DNA of 34,806 nt from Bacteroidetes bacterium UBA2364. GTDB taxonomy: Bacteria; Bacteroidota; Rhodothermia; Rhodothermales; UBA2364. Under the pieces are notes generated by a model. It did no database searches, had not been told where the DNA came from, and saw only the letters and a list, made by a program, of their open reading frames with translations. Location of the stretch: assembly GCA_002344075.1 (NCBI GenBank), contig DDTM01000097.1:1-34806 (forward strand). Reading direction: 5' to 3'. The translations under genes were made by a program, and so were the position numbers. This document shows, piece after piece, positions 25,667-34,500 of this stretch. Position 1 is the stretch's first letter. The number at the start of each line of letters is the position of its first letter.

Positions 25667-26593
25667 ATGCAAGCGATCCAATACAAGGCTTATGGAAGCC
25701 CTGCTGAAATGCAATTAACCGAGCGCAAACCCGCACCTTTAAAAAGGGGGGAATTGCTCATTGAGATTCATGCCGCTTCGATCAATCCCGTAGATTGGAA
25801 AATTCGGCAGGGGGAGATGAAAATGTTGACTGGCAGTTCGTTTCCGCGTGGGATGGGTAGTGATTTTGCGGGAGTCGTTGCTGCGTCTAATGCACCACGC
25901 TTTAAGCCAGGTGATGAAGTGTTTGGCTTTATACCCTTCAAAACAGCCCAAGCTTTTGGCGAGCAGGCGGTGGCTTCCGCAGATTTGACGGTGCATAAGC
26001 CTGCTGGTTTATCCTTTTCGGCTGCGGCTTGCTTGCCAATGGCGGCAACAACGGCTCTGCGAGCGCTAAAAGAAAAAGGGGGCTTGCAAGCAGGCATGAA
26101 GGTTTTAGTCAATGGTTGCACAGGGGGTGTGGGGGTGTTTGCCGTACAAATTGCCAAAGCTTTGGGCGCAGAAGTGGCAGGAACCTGTAATGCTAGCAGC
26201 CTTGCACTTGCCAAAGAACTTGGGGCAGATATGGCGCTGGATTATAAAAAAACGGATATTTTGGATTTACCAACCCGTTTTGATCTGGTTTTTGATACGC
26301 CCGGTACCCTTTCATTTAGCCAGGCCAAAGCCATTCTACAACCCAAAGGCATTTTCTTGGAATTAAATCCAAAGCCATTAAGCCTTATTTTACAGGTATT
26401 TAATAGCAGACTCAAGCCCATCATTACGTCTGTAAGGCAAGAAGACCTGGAAGCCCTTGCCCACCTTGCATCCCAAGGAAAACTGCGTCCTTTTATTGGT
26501 CATGAAGTTTCTCTGCAAGATGCGATCCCAACCCTGATCCGTATGGAGGAAGGGGTGCGGACCACAGGTAAAACAGTCATTCGGGTACGATGA
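25667..26593 (+). CDS. NAD(P)-dependent zeta-crystallin-like quinone oxidoreductase (MDR family)
   Basis: 308 residues. It belongs to the medium-chain dehydrogenase/reductase superfamily, quinone-oxidoreductase branch, which lacks zinc. The N-terminal GroES-like domain has AASINPVDWKIRQGEMK and GMGSDFAGVV. The nucleotide-binding domain has the NAD(P) loop in VLVNGCTGGVGVFAVQIAKALGAEV cut here as NGCTGGVGVFAVQIAK, with FDLVFDTPG after it. It ends with the typical EGVRTTGKTVIRV. Such enzymes reduce quinones or reactive enones with NADPH in the cytoplasm. It is divergent from an HxlR regulator, a frequent pairing for electrophile detoxification, and overlaps the downstream PAP2 gene by four bases. 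Confidence 0.92.
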   Translation: MQAIQYKAYGSPAEMQLTERKPAPLKRGELLIEIHAASINPVDWKIRQGEMKMLTGSSFPRGMGSDFAGVVAASNAPRFKPGDEVFGFIPFKTAQAFGEQAVASADLTVHKPAGLSFSAAACLPMAATTALRALKEKGGLQAGMKVLVNGCTGGVGVFAVQIAKALGAEVAGTCNASSLALAKELGADMALDYKKTDILDLPTRFDLVFDTPGTLSFSQAKAILQPKGIFLELNPKPLSLILQVFNSRLKPIITSVRQEDLEALAHLASQGKLRPFIGHEVSLQDAIPTLIRMEEGVRTTGKTVIRVR

Positions 26594-27201
26594 AAAAAGC
26601 AGTTTTTTGTGGTGCACTTGCTTTTGGTTTAACCCCTTTGTTCATTTTGTCGGGCATAGATTGGGCATGGGCAAAAGGAAGCGAAGCTTGGATTTGGATG
26701 CAGTATTTGGGCATTCCAGCTGTTTTTATTGGACTTATTACGCCTATTGCGCTGCCTGTTTGGTATTATCGGAAGCGAGGGATTGGCCTAACGTATGTGC
26801 AGCGGGCAAAGGCAGCATTTTATGGATTTGTAATGGCTTGGGGTGTTTCCACTATGTTAAAAGCTTTTACCAATCGTTTGCCCCGTGAACCGTTTGAGGC
26901 GTTGGGGGGCCTCGATTTTAGTTCATCTTTTCGGCTTGGGTTTTTGCAAGGAGCCAATTTATGGGAAAGTTTGATCGAAGGTTATCCATCGGGGCATACC
27001 ATGACTGCTTTTGCAATGTCGGTGGCCTTGTTCCCATTTTTACAAACCCGCCAAGCGAAAAGGTGGGCTTTACTTTATGCGCTATACATTGGATGGGGCG
27101 TTTCGGTCACGGTGCATTGGCTTTCGGATGCGGTAGCAGGTGGCTTAATTGGGGTCAGTATCGGCATACTCATTTCAACTTATTTGAAAGATAAGCCATG
27201 A
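26590..27201 (+). CDS. PAP2-family membrane phosphatase
   Basis: 203 residues with about five or six membrane helices. The phosphatase signature is spread over KAFTNRLPRE (motif 1, variant), EGYPSGHTMTAFAM (motif 2 with its His) and HWLSDAVAGGLIG (motif 3 with the nucleophilic His). Members remove phosphate from phosphatidic acid, phosphatidylglycerophosphate or undecaprenyl pyrophosphate at the outer face of the inner membrane; the substrate here is open. The start codon overlaps the oxidoreductase stop by four bases (ATGA), so the two are coupled. The link between a quinone reductase and a lipid phosphatase is not obvious. It is a different subfamily from the sphingomyelin-synthase-like gene at 14.3 kb. 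Confidence 0.88.
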   Translation: MKKAVFCGALAFGLTPLFILSGIDWAWAKGSEAWIWMQYLGIPAVFIGLITPIALPVWYYRKRGIGLTYVQRAKAAFYGFVMAWGVSTMLKAFTNRLPREPFEALGGLDFSSSFRLGFLQGANLWESLIEGYPSGHTMTAFAMSVALFPFLQTRQAKRWALLYALYIGWGVSVTVHWLSDAVAGGLIGVSIGILISTYLKDKP

Positions 27202-27214
27202 AAAAAACAAAAAC

Positions 27215-27490
27215 TTGAAGGCGATGCCCTTCTGTGTAAAGAAGCGGGGCGCAAATCTTTATCGCGCATATCTTTATGGCGCATATCTTTATGGCGCAGA
27301 TTTATCTTCTGCCGATTTTCGCCATTCAAAATGGGATCGGGAAGTGAAGTTCGGGAAAGGTTTTCGGGGTGAATACACACGGGGCATGGAAACGGCGCAG
27401 TGGGAAGGCGCTACGTTCGAGGGGCAAGCAGTGCAATCATGGGAGGAGATGAAGGCGCTGCTGGTGGCGCATGGTTGTTTTAAGAAATGA
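27215..27490 (+). pseudogene. Orphan C-terminal fragment of a pentapeptide-repeat protein
   Basis: The frame has 91 codons. After an 11-residue lead (MKAMPFCVKKR) it has pentapeptide units ANLYR, AYLYG, AYLYG, ADLSS and ADFRH. A non-repeat tail follows: SKWDREVKFGKGFRGEYTRG, METAQWEGATFEG and a helix ending in HGCFKK. Bases 27286-27384 match 34708-34806, inside the NACHT-pentapeptide gene, with two differences I can see. This is therefore the 3' end of a paralogous gene without its ATPase part. Four or five repeat units seem too few for a stable beta-helix, so I favour a remnant. A small translated protein is possible because an ATG is present. It also shows how the cut-off NACHT protein probably ends, about 35 residues past the window edge. 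Confidence 0.65.
27286..27384 (+). repeat. Direct repeat copy 1 of the pentapeptide-gene 3' module
   Basis: Aligned base by base with 34708-34806, I count 97 identities in 99. The differences are in the stretches ATCGGGAAGTG versus ATCGGGGAGTG and GGAAAGG versus GGAAAGA. The match may continue beyond the right edge. The two copies enclose about 7.3 kb holding the M24 and M1 peptidase genes and most of the NACHT gene. Confidence 0.9.
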
Positions 27491-27629
27491 CCACCTGCAT
27501 AATGTTTAACAAACGCCTTACGATCCACCTTTCGGCGTTCGCAGCACCAAAACAGGGAAGTAGAATTTTCTGCTTGCCTGTTTTGTATCTTGTTCTTTTC
27601 CAATTCACTTATCTTAATGCGCGCTTCTT

Positions 27630-29051
27630 ATGTTCAAATATCTTGCTTTCTACTTGCTTTGTGCTTCTTGCGTGTTTGCACAAAACGAAATTCGTTATCA
27701 AACGGATTTTCCGCCCGAAGAATTTGCTGCACGATGGGATAAAGTCTATGATAAAATTGGGCAGAACGTTGCGATCATTCAATCGGCTGCCGAGCCATTA
27801 GACTATCGCGTGTTTCGTCAATCGAATGATTTTTATTACCTATGTGGACTTGAAACGCCCAATTCATACTTGGTTTTAGATGGTCGCTCGCGTCGCGCAA
27901 CCTTGTATTTACCCCACCGCGATCAGGGACGAGAGCGTAATGAAGGCAAGCGACTTTCCGCAGAAGATGGCGCAAAAGTGCGCGAATTAACGGGCGTTTT
28001 CTCGGTCTGGCCCATTGAGCAATTGGGGCGCGACTGGGTTTGGGGCAACTTGGTTCGACAACCGATGCCCGCGATTTTCACCCCATTCAGCCCTGCCGAA
28101 ATGGGCAACGATGCCCGCGACCAATCTTTGGCGGCTTTTGCCAATAACAGCGCCGATCCTTGGGATGGTCGCCCTTCCCGTGAAGGCTGGTTCATTGAGC
28201 GCTTGCAACAACGTTATCCGCAGTTGGCGGTGAAAGACCTTTCGCCGATCCTTGACGAAATGCGCATGATAAAATCTGAGCGCGAAATTGCCCTTATCCG
28301 CCGTGCTTCTGAATTGGCGGCGCATGGCATTATGGAAGCGATGCGCTCTACGGAAGTGGACGTGTATGAGTATCAACTTGAGGCGGCGGCGCGATATATG
28401 TATCAAATCAATGGTGCGCGGCGCGAAGGGTATTCTGCCATCGTCGGCGGGGGCAAAAATGCGTGGATGGGGCATTATTTCCACAACGATATGCCGCTTA
28501 AAGATGGTGACTTGGTACTATTGGATTATGCGCCTGATTATAAATACTACACTTCCGACATTACCCGAATGTGGCCCGTCAATGGCAAATTTAGCCCCGA
28601 GCAGCGCGAATTGTACGGTTTTATTATTGCCTATCGAAATGCACTTTTGAAGCAGATTAGACCGAATCGTACCAGCAATGAAATCATGGATGCGGCGGCG
28701 GCAGAAATGAAAACGTACATCGAATCGCGGAAATGGTCGAAGCCCCATTATGAAGTAGCCGTTCGCAATGCGCTTTCGTTTCGTGGACACTTGTCGCATG
28801 GGGTGGGCATGAGTGTTCACGATGCGGCGAATTATCGGGCGCTTCCGCTTCAAAAAGGCATGGTGTTCTCTATTGATCCAATGATTTGGGTTCCTGAAGA
28901 ACTACTCTATGTTCGCATGGAAGAGGTGGTGGTCGTTACCGAAAACGGTGTAGAAAACTTTACGGCTTTCATGCCAACAACGATTGAGGAAATCGAAGCA
29001 ATGATGAAAGAAACGGGTATTGTGCAGTTCAGAAAAGCACTAAAAAATTAA
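27630..29051 (+). CDS. Exported M24B Xaa-Pro aminopeptidase
   Basis: 473 residues. The N-terminus MFKYLAFYLLCASCVFAQ is a signal peptide, so the product is exported. An aminopeptidase-P N-terminal domain (about 25-170) precedes the pita-bread M24 domain. Metal ligands are Asp299 (LLDYAPDY), Asp310 (SDITRMWP) and His390 (RGHLSHGVGM). Glu431 (RMEEVVVV) is a fourth. The remaining position, normally Glu in an IEPG-type motif, is Asp416 here (FSIDPMIW), a conservative change. It removes an N-terminal residue from peptides with proline in position two. The M1 gene follows by six bases, so the two form an exported peptide-degrading operon. Bases 27491-27629 in front show no gene and should hold the promoter. 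Codon style differs visibly from the AT-rich genes to the left. Confidence 0.92.
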   Translation: MFKYLAFYLLCASCVFAQNEIRYQTDFPPEEFAARWDKVYDKIGQNVAIIQSAAEPLDYRVFRQSNDFYYLCGLETPNSYLVLDGRSRRATLYLPHRDQGRERNEGKRLSAEDGAKVRELTGVFSVWPIEQLGRDWVWGNLVRQPMPAIFTPFSPAEMGNDARDQSLAAFANNSADPWDGRPSREGWFIERLQQRYPQLAVKDLSPILDEMRMIKSEREIALIRRASELAAHGIMEAMRSTEVDVYEYQLEAAARYMYQINGARREGYSAIVGGGKNAWMGHYFHNDMPLKDGDLVLLDYAPDYKYYTSDITRMWPVNGKFSPEQRELYGFIIAYRNALLKQIRPNRTSNEIMDAAAAEMKTYIESRKWSKPHYEVAVRNALSFRGHLSHGVGMSVHDAANYRALPLQKGMVFSIDPMIWVPEELLYVRMEEVVVVTENGVENFTAFMPTTIEEIEAMMKETGIVQFRKALKN

Positions 29052-29057
29052 ATAGCC

Positions 29058-31310
29058 ATGCAAAACTTGATTTTCAGCCCTTGTTTAAAAGCAAACGTCC
29101 AAACGAAGCATCGCACCAGCGTTTTCCTCGTTGCGAATATTTTTTCTGTTTTATCTATCTTCGTTTCCTCCATTTCCGCACAGCCCAAAGCGTTGTTTGA
29201 GGCAACGCCGTTTCCCGAAAAAACGCGCAATTATGATGTGCTGCATTATAAAATTGACATTCGATTGGATTTTGCACAAGAAGCCTTTTTCGGAGAAACA
29301 ACGGTTTATTTTCGCGCTTTACAAGATGGTCTGAAAAAAATCGAATTGGATGCAGAAACGTTTAGGGTTAAGGATGTACGCGGCTTAGAGGGGAAAATAC
29401 TGAAATTTGAGTACGCGCCAAGTCCGCAACATCGGCAAGGCGGCTTGCAAATTGAATTGGGTAAATCGTTGAAATATGACGAAAAAGCTGCCGTTACAAT
29501 TCGATACGAAGCCATCGGTGTAAAGCCCGACCCTACAAAGTTTGGGATGTCGCAAGGATATGACTTAGGCTTAACCTTCAAAAAGGCGACGGAAACGCGC
29601 AAGATTTTGGCAAATACGCTCTCGTTTCCCGAGGGTGCGCGGCATTGGTTTCCTTGTAATGACACGCCCAACGACAAAGCAAGTCAGGAACTCATCGCGC
29701 ACATTCCTGCTTCCATGAAGGCCCTCTCGAATGGCAAGCTGATGTCGAACACGGTAAAAAATGGCATTCGCTCGGTACATTGGAAGCAAGAAAAGCCCCA
29801 TTCTACCTATCTTTCGGTGCTAGTTGCGGGCGATTATGCGGTTTTGCATGAGCAGTATAAAAAGGTGTCGCTTGGGTATTGGGTGTATCCAAAAGACGTT
29901 TCCAATGCGATGCGTTCTTTTAATCAAACGCCTCAAATCATGGCGTTTATGGAAGAACTTTTTGGTACAGCATTTCCTTGGGATAAAAACGATCAAATCA
30001 CGATTCCGGGCATCGGCGGTGGGGCGGAAAGCACAGGCGCAACGGTTTTGGGCGAAAGCACGATTCACGATGAACGTGCCGATCCCGATTTTCCCAGTCA
30101 TTGGCTCGTCGCACACGAAGCCGCCCATCAATGGTTCGGCGACCTCATCACCGCACGCGATTGGTCGGAAACATGGCTCAACGAAAGTTTTGCGACCTTT
30201 GCCGAAAATGATTATATCCGTCATTCACTTGGCGAAAAAGAAGGGCAAAAATACCGCATGGACAAATGGAATGGCTATTTGCAAGAAACAAGCACGAAAT
30301 ATACGCGCCCCATTCGTTATCGCGGATTTACCATGCCCAACGAGCATTTTGACCGCCATACGTATCACAAAGGCTCAATCGTCTTGCATTATTTGCGTGC
30401 TGTCATGGGAAAAGACGCTTTCACGCGATCTTTAGCCCTCTTTTTAAAACGCCACGCATTTCAACCTGCAACGACAGAAGACTTGAAAGATGCCATTAAA
30501 GATGCAACAGGGCAAAATCTCGATTGGTTTTTCAATCAATGGATTGACCGCGCAGGACATCCAATTTTGGGTGTGCAGTATAATTGGAGCGAAACCGACA
30601 AGCAACTCAACTTGCGGATTCAGCAAAAGCAAACGGTTTCTGATGCAGTACCGTTATTTGAATTGAAAACGCATATCGAAGTCGCATTGCCCCATACAAC
30701 CAAATCATTCCCGATTCAGATTTCGAGCGCCGATTCGACGTACATTTTAAAACTTCATGAGCCTTCAACGGGAAGGCCGCGCATCCAATTTGATCCGCAA
30801 ATGACGCTTCCAGCAGAAGTGCAATATGATGTATCCGAAACGGAATGGCGCAATATCCTTCAAACCGGAAGTGTGCGCGACCAGCTTTTGGCGATTGCAT
30901 ATTTTGGAAAAGAGTTTGAAAACTACGCTTCATTGTTACAAGAAACGGCGCAAAAAGATCCGTTTTGGGCAATACGCCAAGCGGCAACACAGGTTTTTGT
31001 GCATGCCCCTGATCCCAATCGCTTTGCTGATTTCTTCCGCGCACAACTGAACGATGTGCATTCACGTGTTCGGGTTTCGGCGGTTCGTGGTCTTGCCGCA
31101 ACGAAGCAAACGATACATGCACCGATCCTCCGCACCCTTTTTGCCAACGACAAGAGCTACTTGGTTCAAGCTGAAGCGCTTCGGGCATTGGGCGCTTGTG
31201 GCAACCCATCGGATCTTCCATTATTGGAAGCCGCACGAACAATCGCTTCGCCGCGCAATGTACTTCAAACCGCTGCCGATGAAGCGCTTCGGATCTTGCG
31301 CCAGAATTAA
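29058..31310 (+). CDS. Exported M1-family metallopeptidase with C-terminal HEAT-like repeats
   Basis: 750 residues. A signal segment near 20-41 (SVFLVANIFSVLSIFVSSIS) suggests export; a start nearer to it is possible. The N-terminal beta domain is followed by the gluzincin site HEAAHQWFGD, with zinc ligands His353, His357 and Glu376 (WLNESF). The likely catalytic Tyr is in RHTYHKGSIVLHYLR. The upstream exopeptidase motif, usually GxMEN, reads GGAES, so the Met and the Asn that holds the free amino terminus are replaced. The C-terminus (about 600-750) has HEAT-like helical repeats such as VRVSAVRGLAATKQTI and VQAEALRALGACG. It probably trims peptides in the periplasm together with the M24 enzyme six bases upstream. 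No clear terminator follows. Confidence 0.92.
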   Translation: MQNLIFSPCLKANVQTKHRTSVFLVANIFSVLSIFVSSISAQPKALFEATPFPEKTRNYDVLHYKIDIRLDFAQEAFFGETTVYFRALQDGLKKIELDAETFRVKDVRGLEGKILKFEYAPSPQHRQGGLQIELGKSLKYDEKAAVTIRYEAIGVKPDPTKFGMSQGYDLGLTFKKATETRKILANTLSFPEGARHWFPCNDTPNDKASQELIAHIPASMKALSNGKLMSNTVKNGIRSVHWKQEKPHSTYLSVLVAGDYAVLHEQYKKVSLGYWVYPKDVSNAMRSFNQTPQIMAFMEELFGTAFPWDKNDQITIPGIGGGAESTGATVLGESTIHDERADPDFPSHWLVAHEAAHQWFGDLITARDWSETWLNESFATFAENDYIRHSLGEKEGQKYRMDKWNGYLQETSTKYTRPIRYRGFTMPNEHFDRHTYHKGSIVLHYLRAVMGKDAFTRSLALFLKRHAFQPATTEDLKDAIKDATGQNLDWFFNQWIDRAGHPILGVQYNWSETDKQLNLRIQQKQTVSDAVPLFELKTHIEVALPHTTKSFPIQISSADSTYILKLHEPSTGRPRIQFDPQMTLPAEVQYDVSETEWRNILQTGSVRDQLLAIAYFGKEFENYASLLQETAQKDPFWAIRQAATQVFVHAPDPNRFADFFRAQLNDVHSRVRVSAVRGLAATKQTIHAPILRTLFANDKSYLVQAEALRALGACGNPSDLPLLEAARTIASPRNVLQTAADEALRILRQN

Positions 31311-31507
31311 GGCGACTCGATACTTTTGCTTGAATAAAACCGCGTCCTGATCCTCGCAATGCGGAACTACCCTTTCGCCCTTCACAAAACTAACCCTATG
31401 CCCTTCGTATAAATCTCGCATAAAACCTCGCGTGAAACATCAATCATGCCTAAATTCCGAAGCAACCGTTTCCCATATTTTCCTTAACGATTTAGCACAC
31501 CAAGACG

Positions 31508-34500
31508 ATGAGAATAGCGATTGGGCAAGACAAGAAAAAAATAAGCGAACACGGAAAAAACGTGTTACAAGGCATATTGAACAATTTAGATGATCTTGCT
31601 GACCTTAAATTCGGTAGCTTTTTGCGCGAGGCTTATAAGGACATTCAAGACAAAACGCCCGAACAACACGCTTTTTTATGGCTACAATCCGCGTTAATCC
31701 ATGCGTGGATTGAATGTTTGCGGCAATATCATAATGATTATGCGTTTGATGTGTCCTTGTACCGAAAAGAAGGCATTCTGGATGTGTTACAAGATCGCTT
31801 CGAGATAAACGAGGACTTTTATCAAAAGCCCGATGAACAGCCATTTGTGATCGAAGCGCAACACAGTTTTGAAACATGGTTGCAAAATGAGGATATGGAA
31901 GCCCGCTTGAAGAAAAAGTACGTGCTGCAATATCCCACCTTCGTAGCCAAAGCGCTGTACACCGCCTTACAAGCAGATACAAGCCAAAGTGCGTTTATTG
32001 ATACAGCTTTGAACGATAAGTTTTTGCCGTATCAAAAGCGTGAACTGCGTTGGCGTGAGCAGCAACAAACGTGGAAGCAGCTCTACGAAACCACCGACGC
32101 ATTTGGGAAAGAATTTGCGCTGAAAGATGCGTACATCATGCCGCGATTCAAACTATTTTCAGGACATAAGCACACCAAAGAAGACGATATTTTCGCTACA
32201 AAAACGGTCGAAAACCCACGTCTTCAACAAGAATGGCGACGCAACCGCACCGCACAATACGATTTTATTGAACCCTGCGAAACGCTTGTAAAACAGAATT
32301 TACACGATTTCCTACACGCTTTTGCACAAGGAAAATTACACAATTTGGCATTGTCCAAATTAGACAAAGAAGCCGAAAAAGCCCGCTTTCTGCTCTTGCT
32401 CGGTCATCCCGGACAAGGCAAAAGTTCCTGCTGTTTGCGGTTTATGCACGATTTGGCGACCCATGAAAGCACCGAAACGAAGCCGCTCTATTTCGTGAAA
32501 CTACGTAATCTTGAAGACCAAGATACCTTTTGGGGAAACCCTTTGCACACCTTGAAAACATGGTTTGCCCAAAAACACCGCTTCGATGATGCCGATTTTG
32601 AATTTAAGGAAGACGGTATCTTGATTTTGGATGGTTTAGACGAGTTGTATATGCAGCAAGGGCGCGGCGATACCGATGTAAAAAGTTTCTTGGATGTGTT
32701 GAACGCACAGTTGAAACGCGACGAATACCGCACCTTGCGCGTTTTACTCACCAGCCGCACCATGTATGTGCCATTGCACCAGCTCGAACACCTGAAAACC
32801 GATGTATTGGTGGCACATTTGGCGGATTTGAGCTTAGACAAACAGAAAACCTATGTGGAAACCTACCAAAACATTACACAAAAAACCGCCTTGCCTTTAG
32901 CGGAGTTCTTACAGAACACGAATAAACAAGAAAACAAACTTTACCAAAATGTAGGCGAATTGCTAGCTCAGCCGCTTTTGTTGCAAATGGTCGCCATGTC
33001 TGAAATTGCCATTACGAAGGGCATGAACCGCGCTACTTTGTACGAGGAGTTGTTTAACAAACTCATCCAAAAAAGCATTGAACGCGAACAACCCAAAACG
33101 GATAGCAAGGGCAAAAGCCGTTTGGGATCGCTCACACCCAAAATAGAAGCCGAAAAGCATATTGCGCGAAGCTTCCTGCGCGATATGGCCTATTTCATCT
33201 TCTTGAACCGCCACGAATACATCCGCCACACCGATTTTGAGGATACCGAAGGGCTTTTGCGTAAAAGCGCCAATACCTTTGCCAAAGCCATTGGGCGCGA
33301 AAGTTTTAAAGACTTAGAAGCCAATTTGAGAAGCCTCTTCTCGGCCTTTTATTTCGTGCAAGTACCCACTTCCGCCAAAGATAAAATTGCCGAAGCCACC
33401 CAAGCGCAATATGCCATCGAGTTTTTGCACAAGTCGCTTTGGGAATACTTGGCTGCGGAGCGCCTTTTTACGCGGCTGTGCCGCATTTTGACCTTCCAAG
33501 ACGAGGACGCAAATTTTTATGATGCCCAAACCGTCTTGGCAAAACTACACGAACTCCTTGCCTACAAATGGCTCTCGCCCGAAATCGTACAGTATTTTCA
33601 TGACATCTGCCACCGATACGCCAATAACCCGAAACACGACACCGAGCGCCACAAAATACGCCAGCGCCTCGCCGAGCTATTGCCCAAACTGATCCGCCGC
33701 GACTTCGTTTATGCCCTGACCAACGACGGGCTGCCGCCCATAGAAGCGGCGCTGAATACCTTTTATGGCGTTTGGATCTTGTGTACCAATTTGCTCTCGG
33801 GGAAAGAGAAACTAACATGGGATACGTTTGTGGATGCAGAAATGAAAACGTATGAACAAAGCGAAACCGCAAAGGAAGAACGCGCCGAATTAGATAAATT
33901 AAGTTATTGGGATTTGACTGAAAAACGCGAGATAATAGAAAAATACCGTGCGCCTTTGTATCAAGGCACCGAAGAAAAGCACCTGGCACTCAAGATGGAT
34001 GTTTTAATGAATTGCCAAGAATGGGAACGTAACAAAGTTTCGATGCTGTTATTTGCCTTATGCCATCAACATCATCAGTTTATCCAACAAGATTTGGGCG
34101 ATTGGGACACATGGCAGTTATCCATAGCCTATCAAAACTGGAAAAATGCGAATTGGGCGGGCGCAAATCTTGATAGCGCAAATCTAAAAGGCGCAATTCT
34201 TGAAAACGCAAATCTTTATGGCGCAATTCTTGAACGCGCAATTCTTGATAGTGCATATCTTAAATGCGCAATTCTTGAAAACGCAAATCTTGATAGCGCA
34301 AATCTTGATAGCGCATATCTTGTAAGCGCAAATCTTGATAGCGCAAATCTTTATCGCGCAAATCTTGTAAGCGCAAATCTTGAAAACGCAATTCTTGAAA
34401 ACGCAATTCTTGTAAGCGCAAATCTTTATAGCGCAAATCTTGATGGCGCAAATCTTGAAAACGCAAATCTTGAAAACGCAATTCTTGAAAACGCAATTCT

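Noticed and set aside
27180..27380. Minus-strand open frame of 66 codons beginning like the 34.8 kb antisense frame
   Set aside because: The similarity only reflects the duplicated pentapeptide-gene tail read backwards; there is no independent support.
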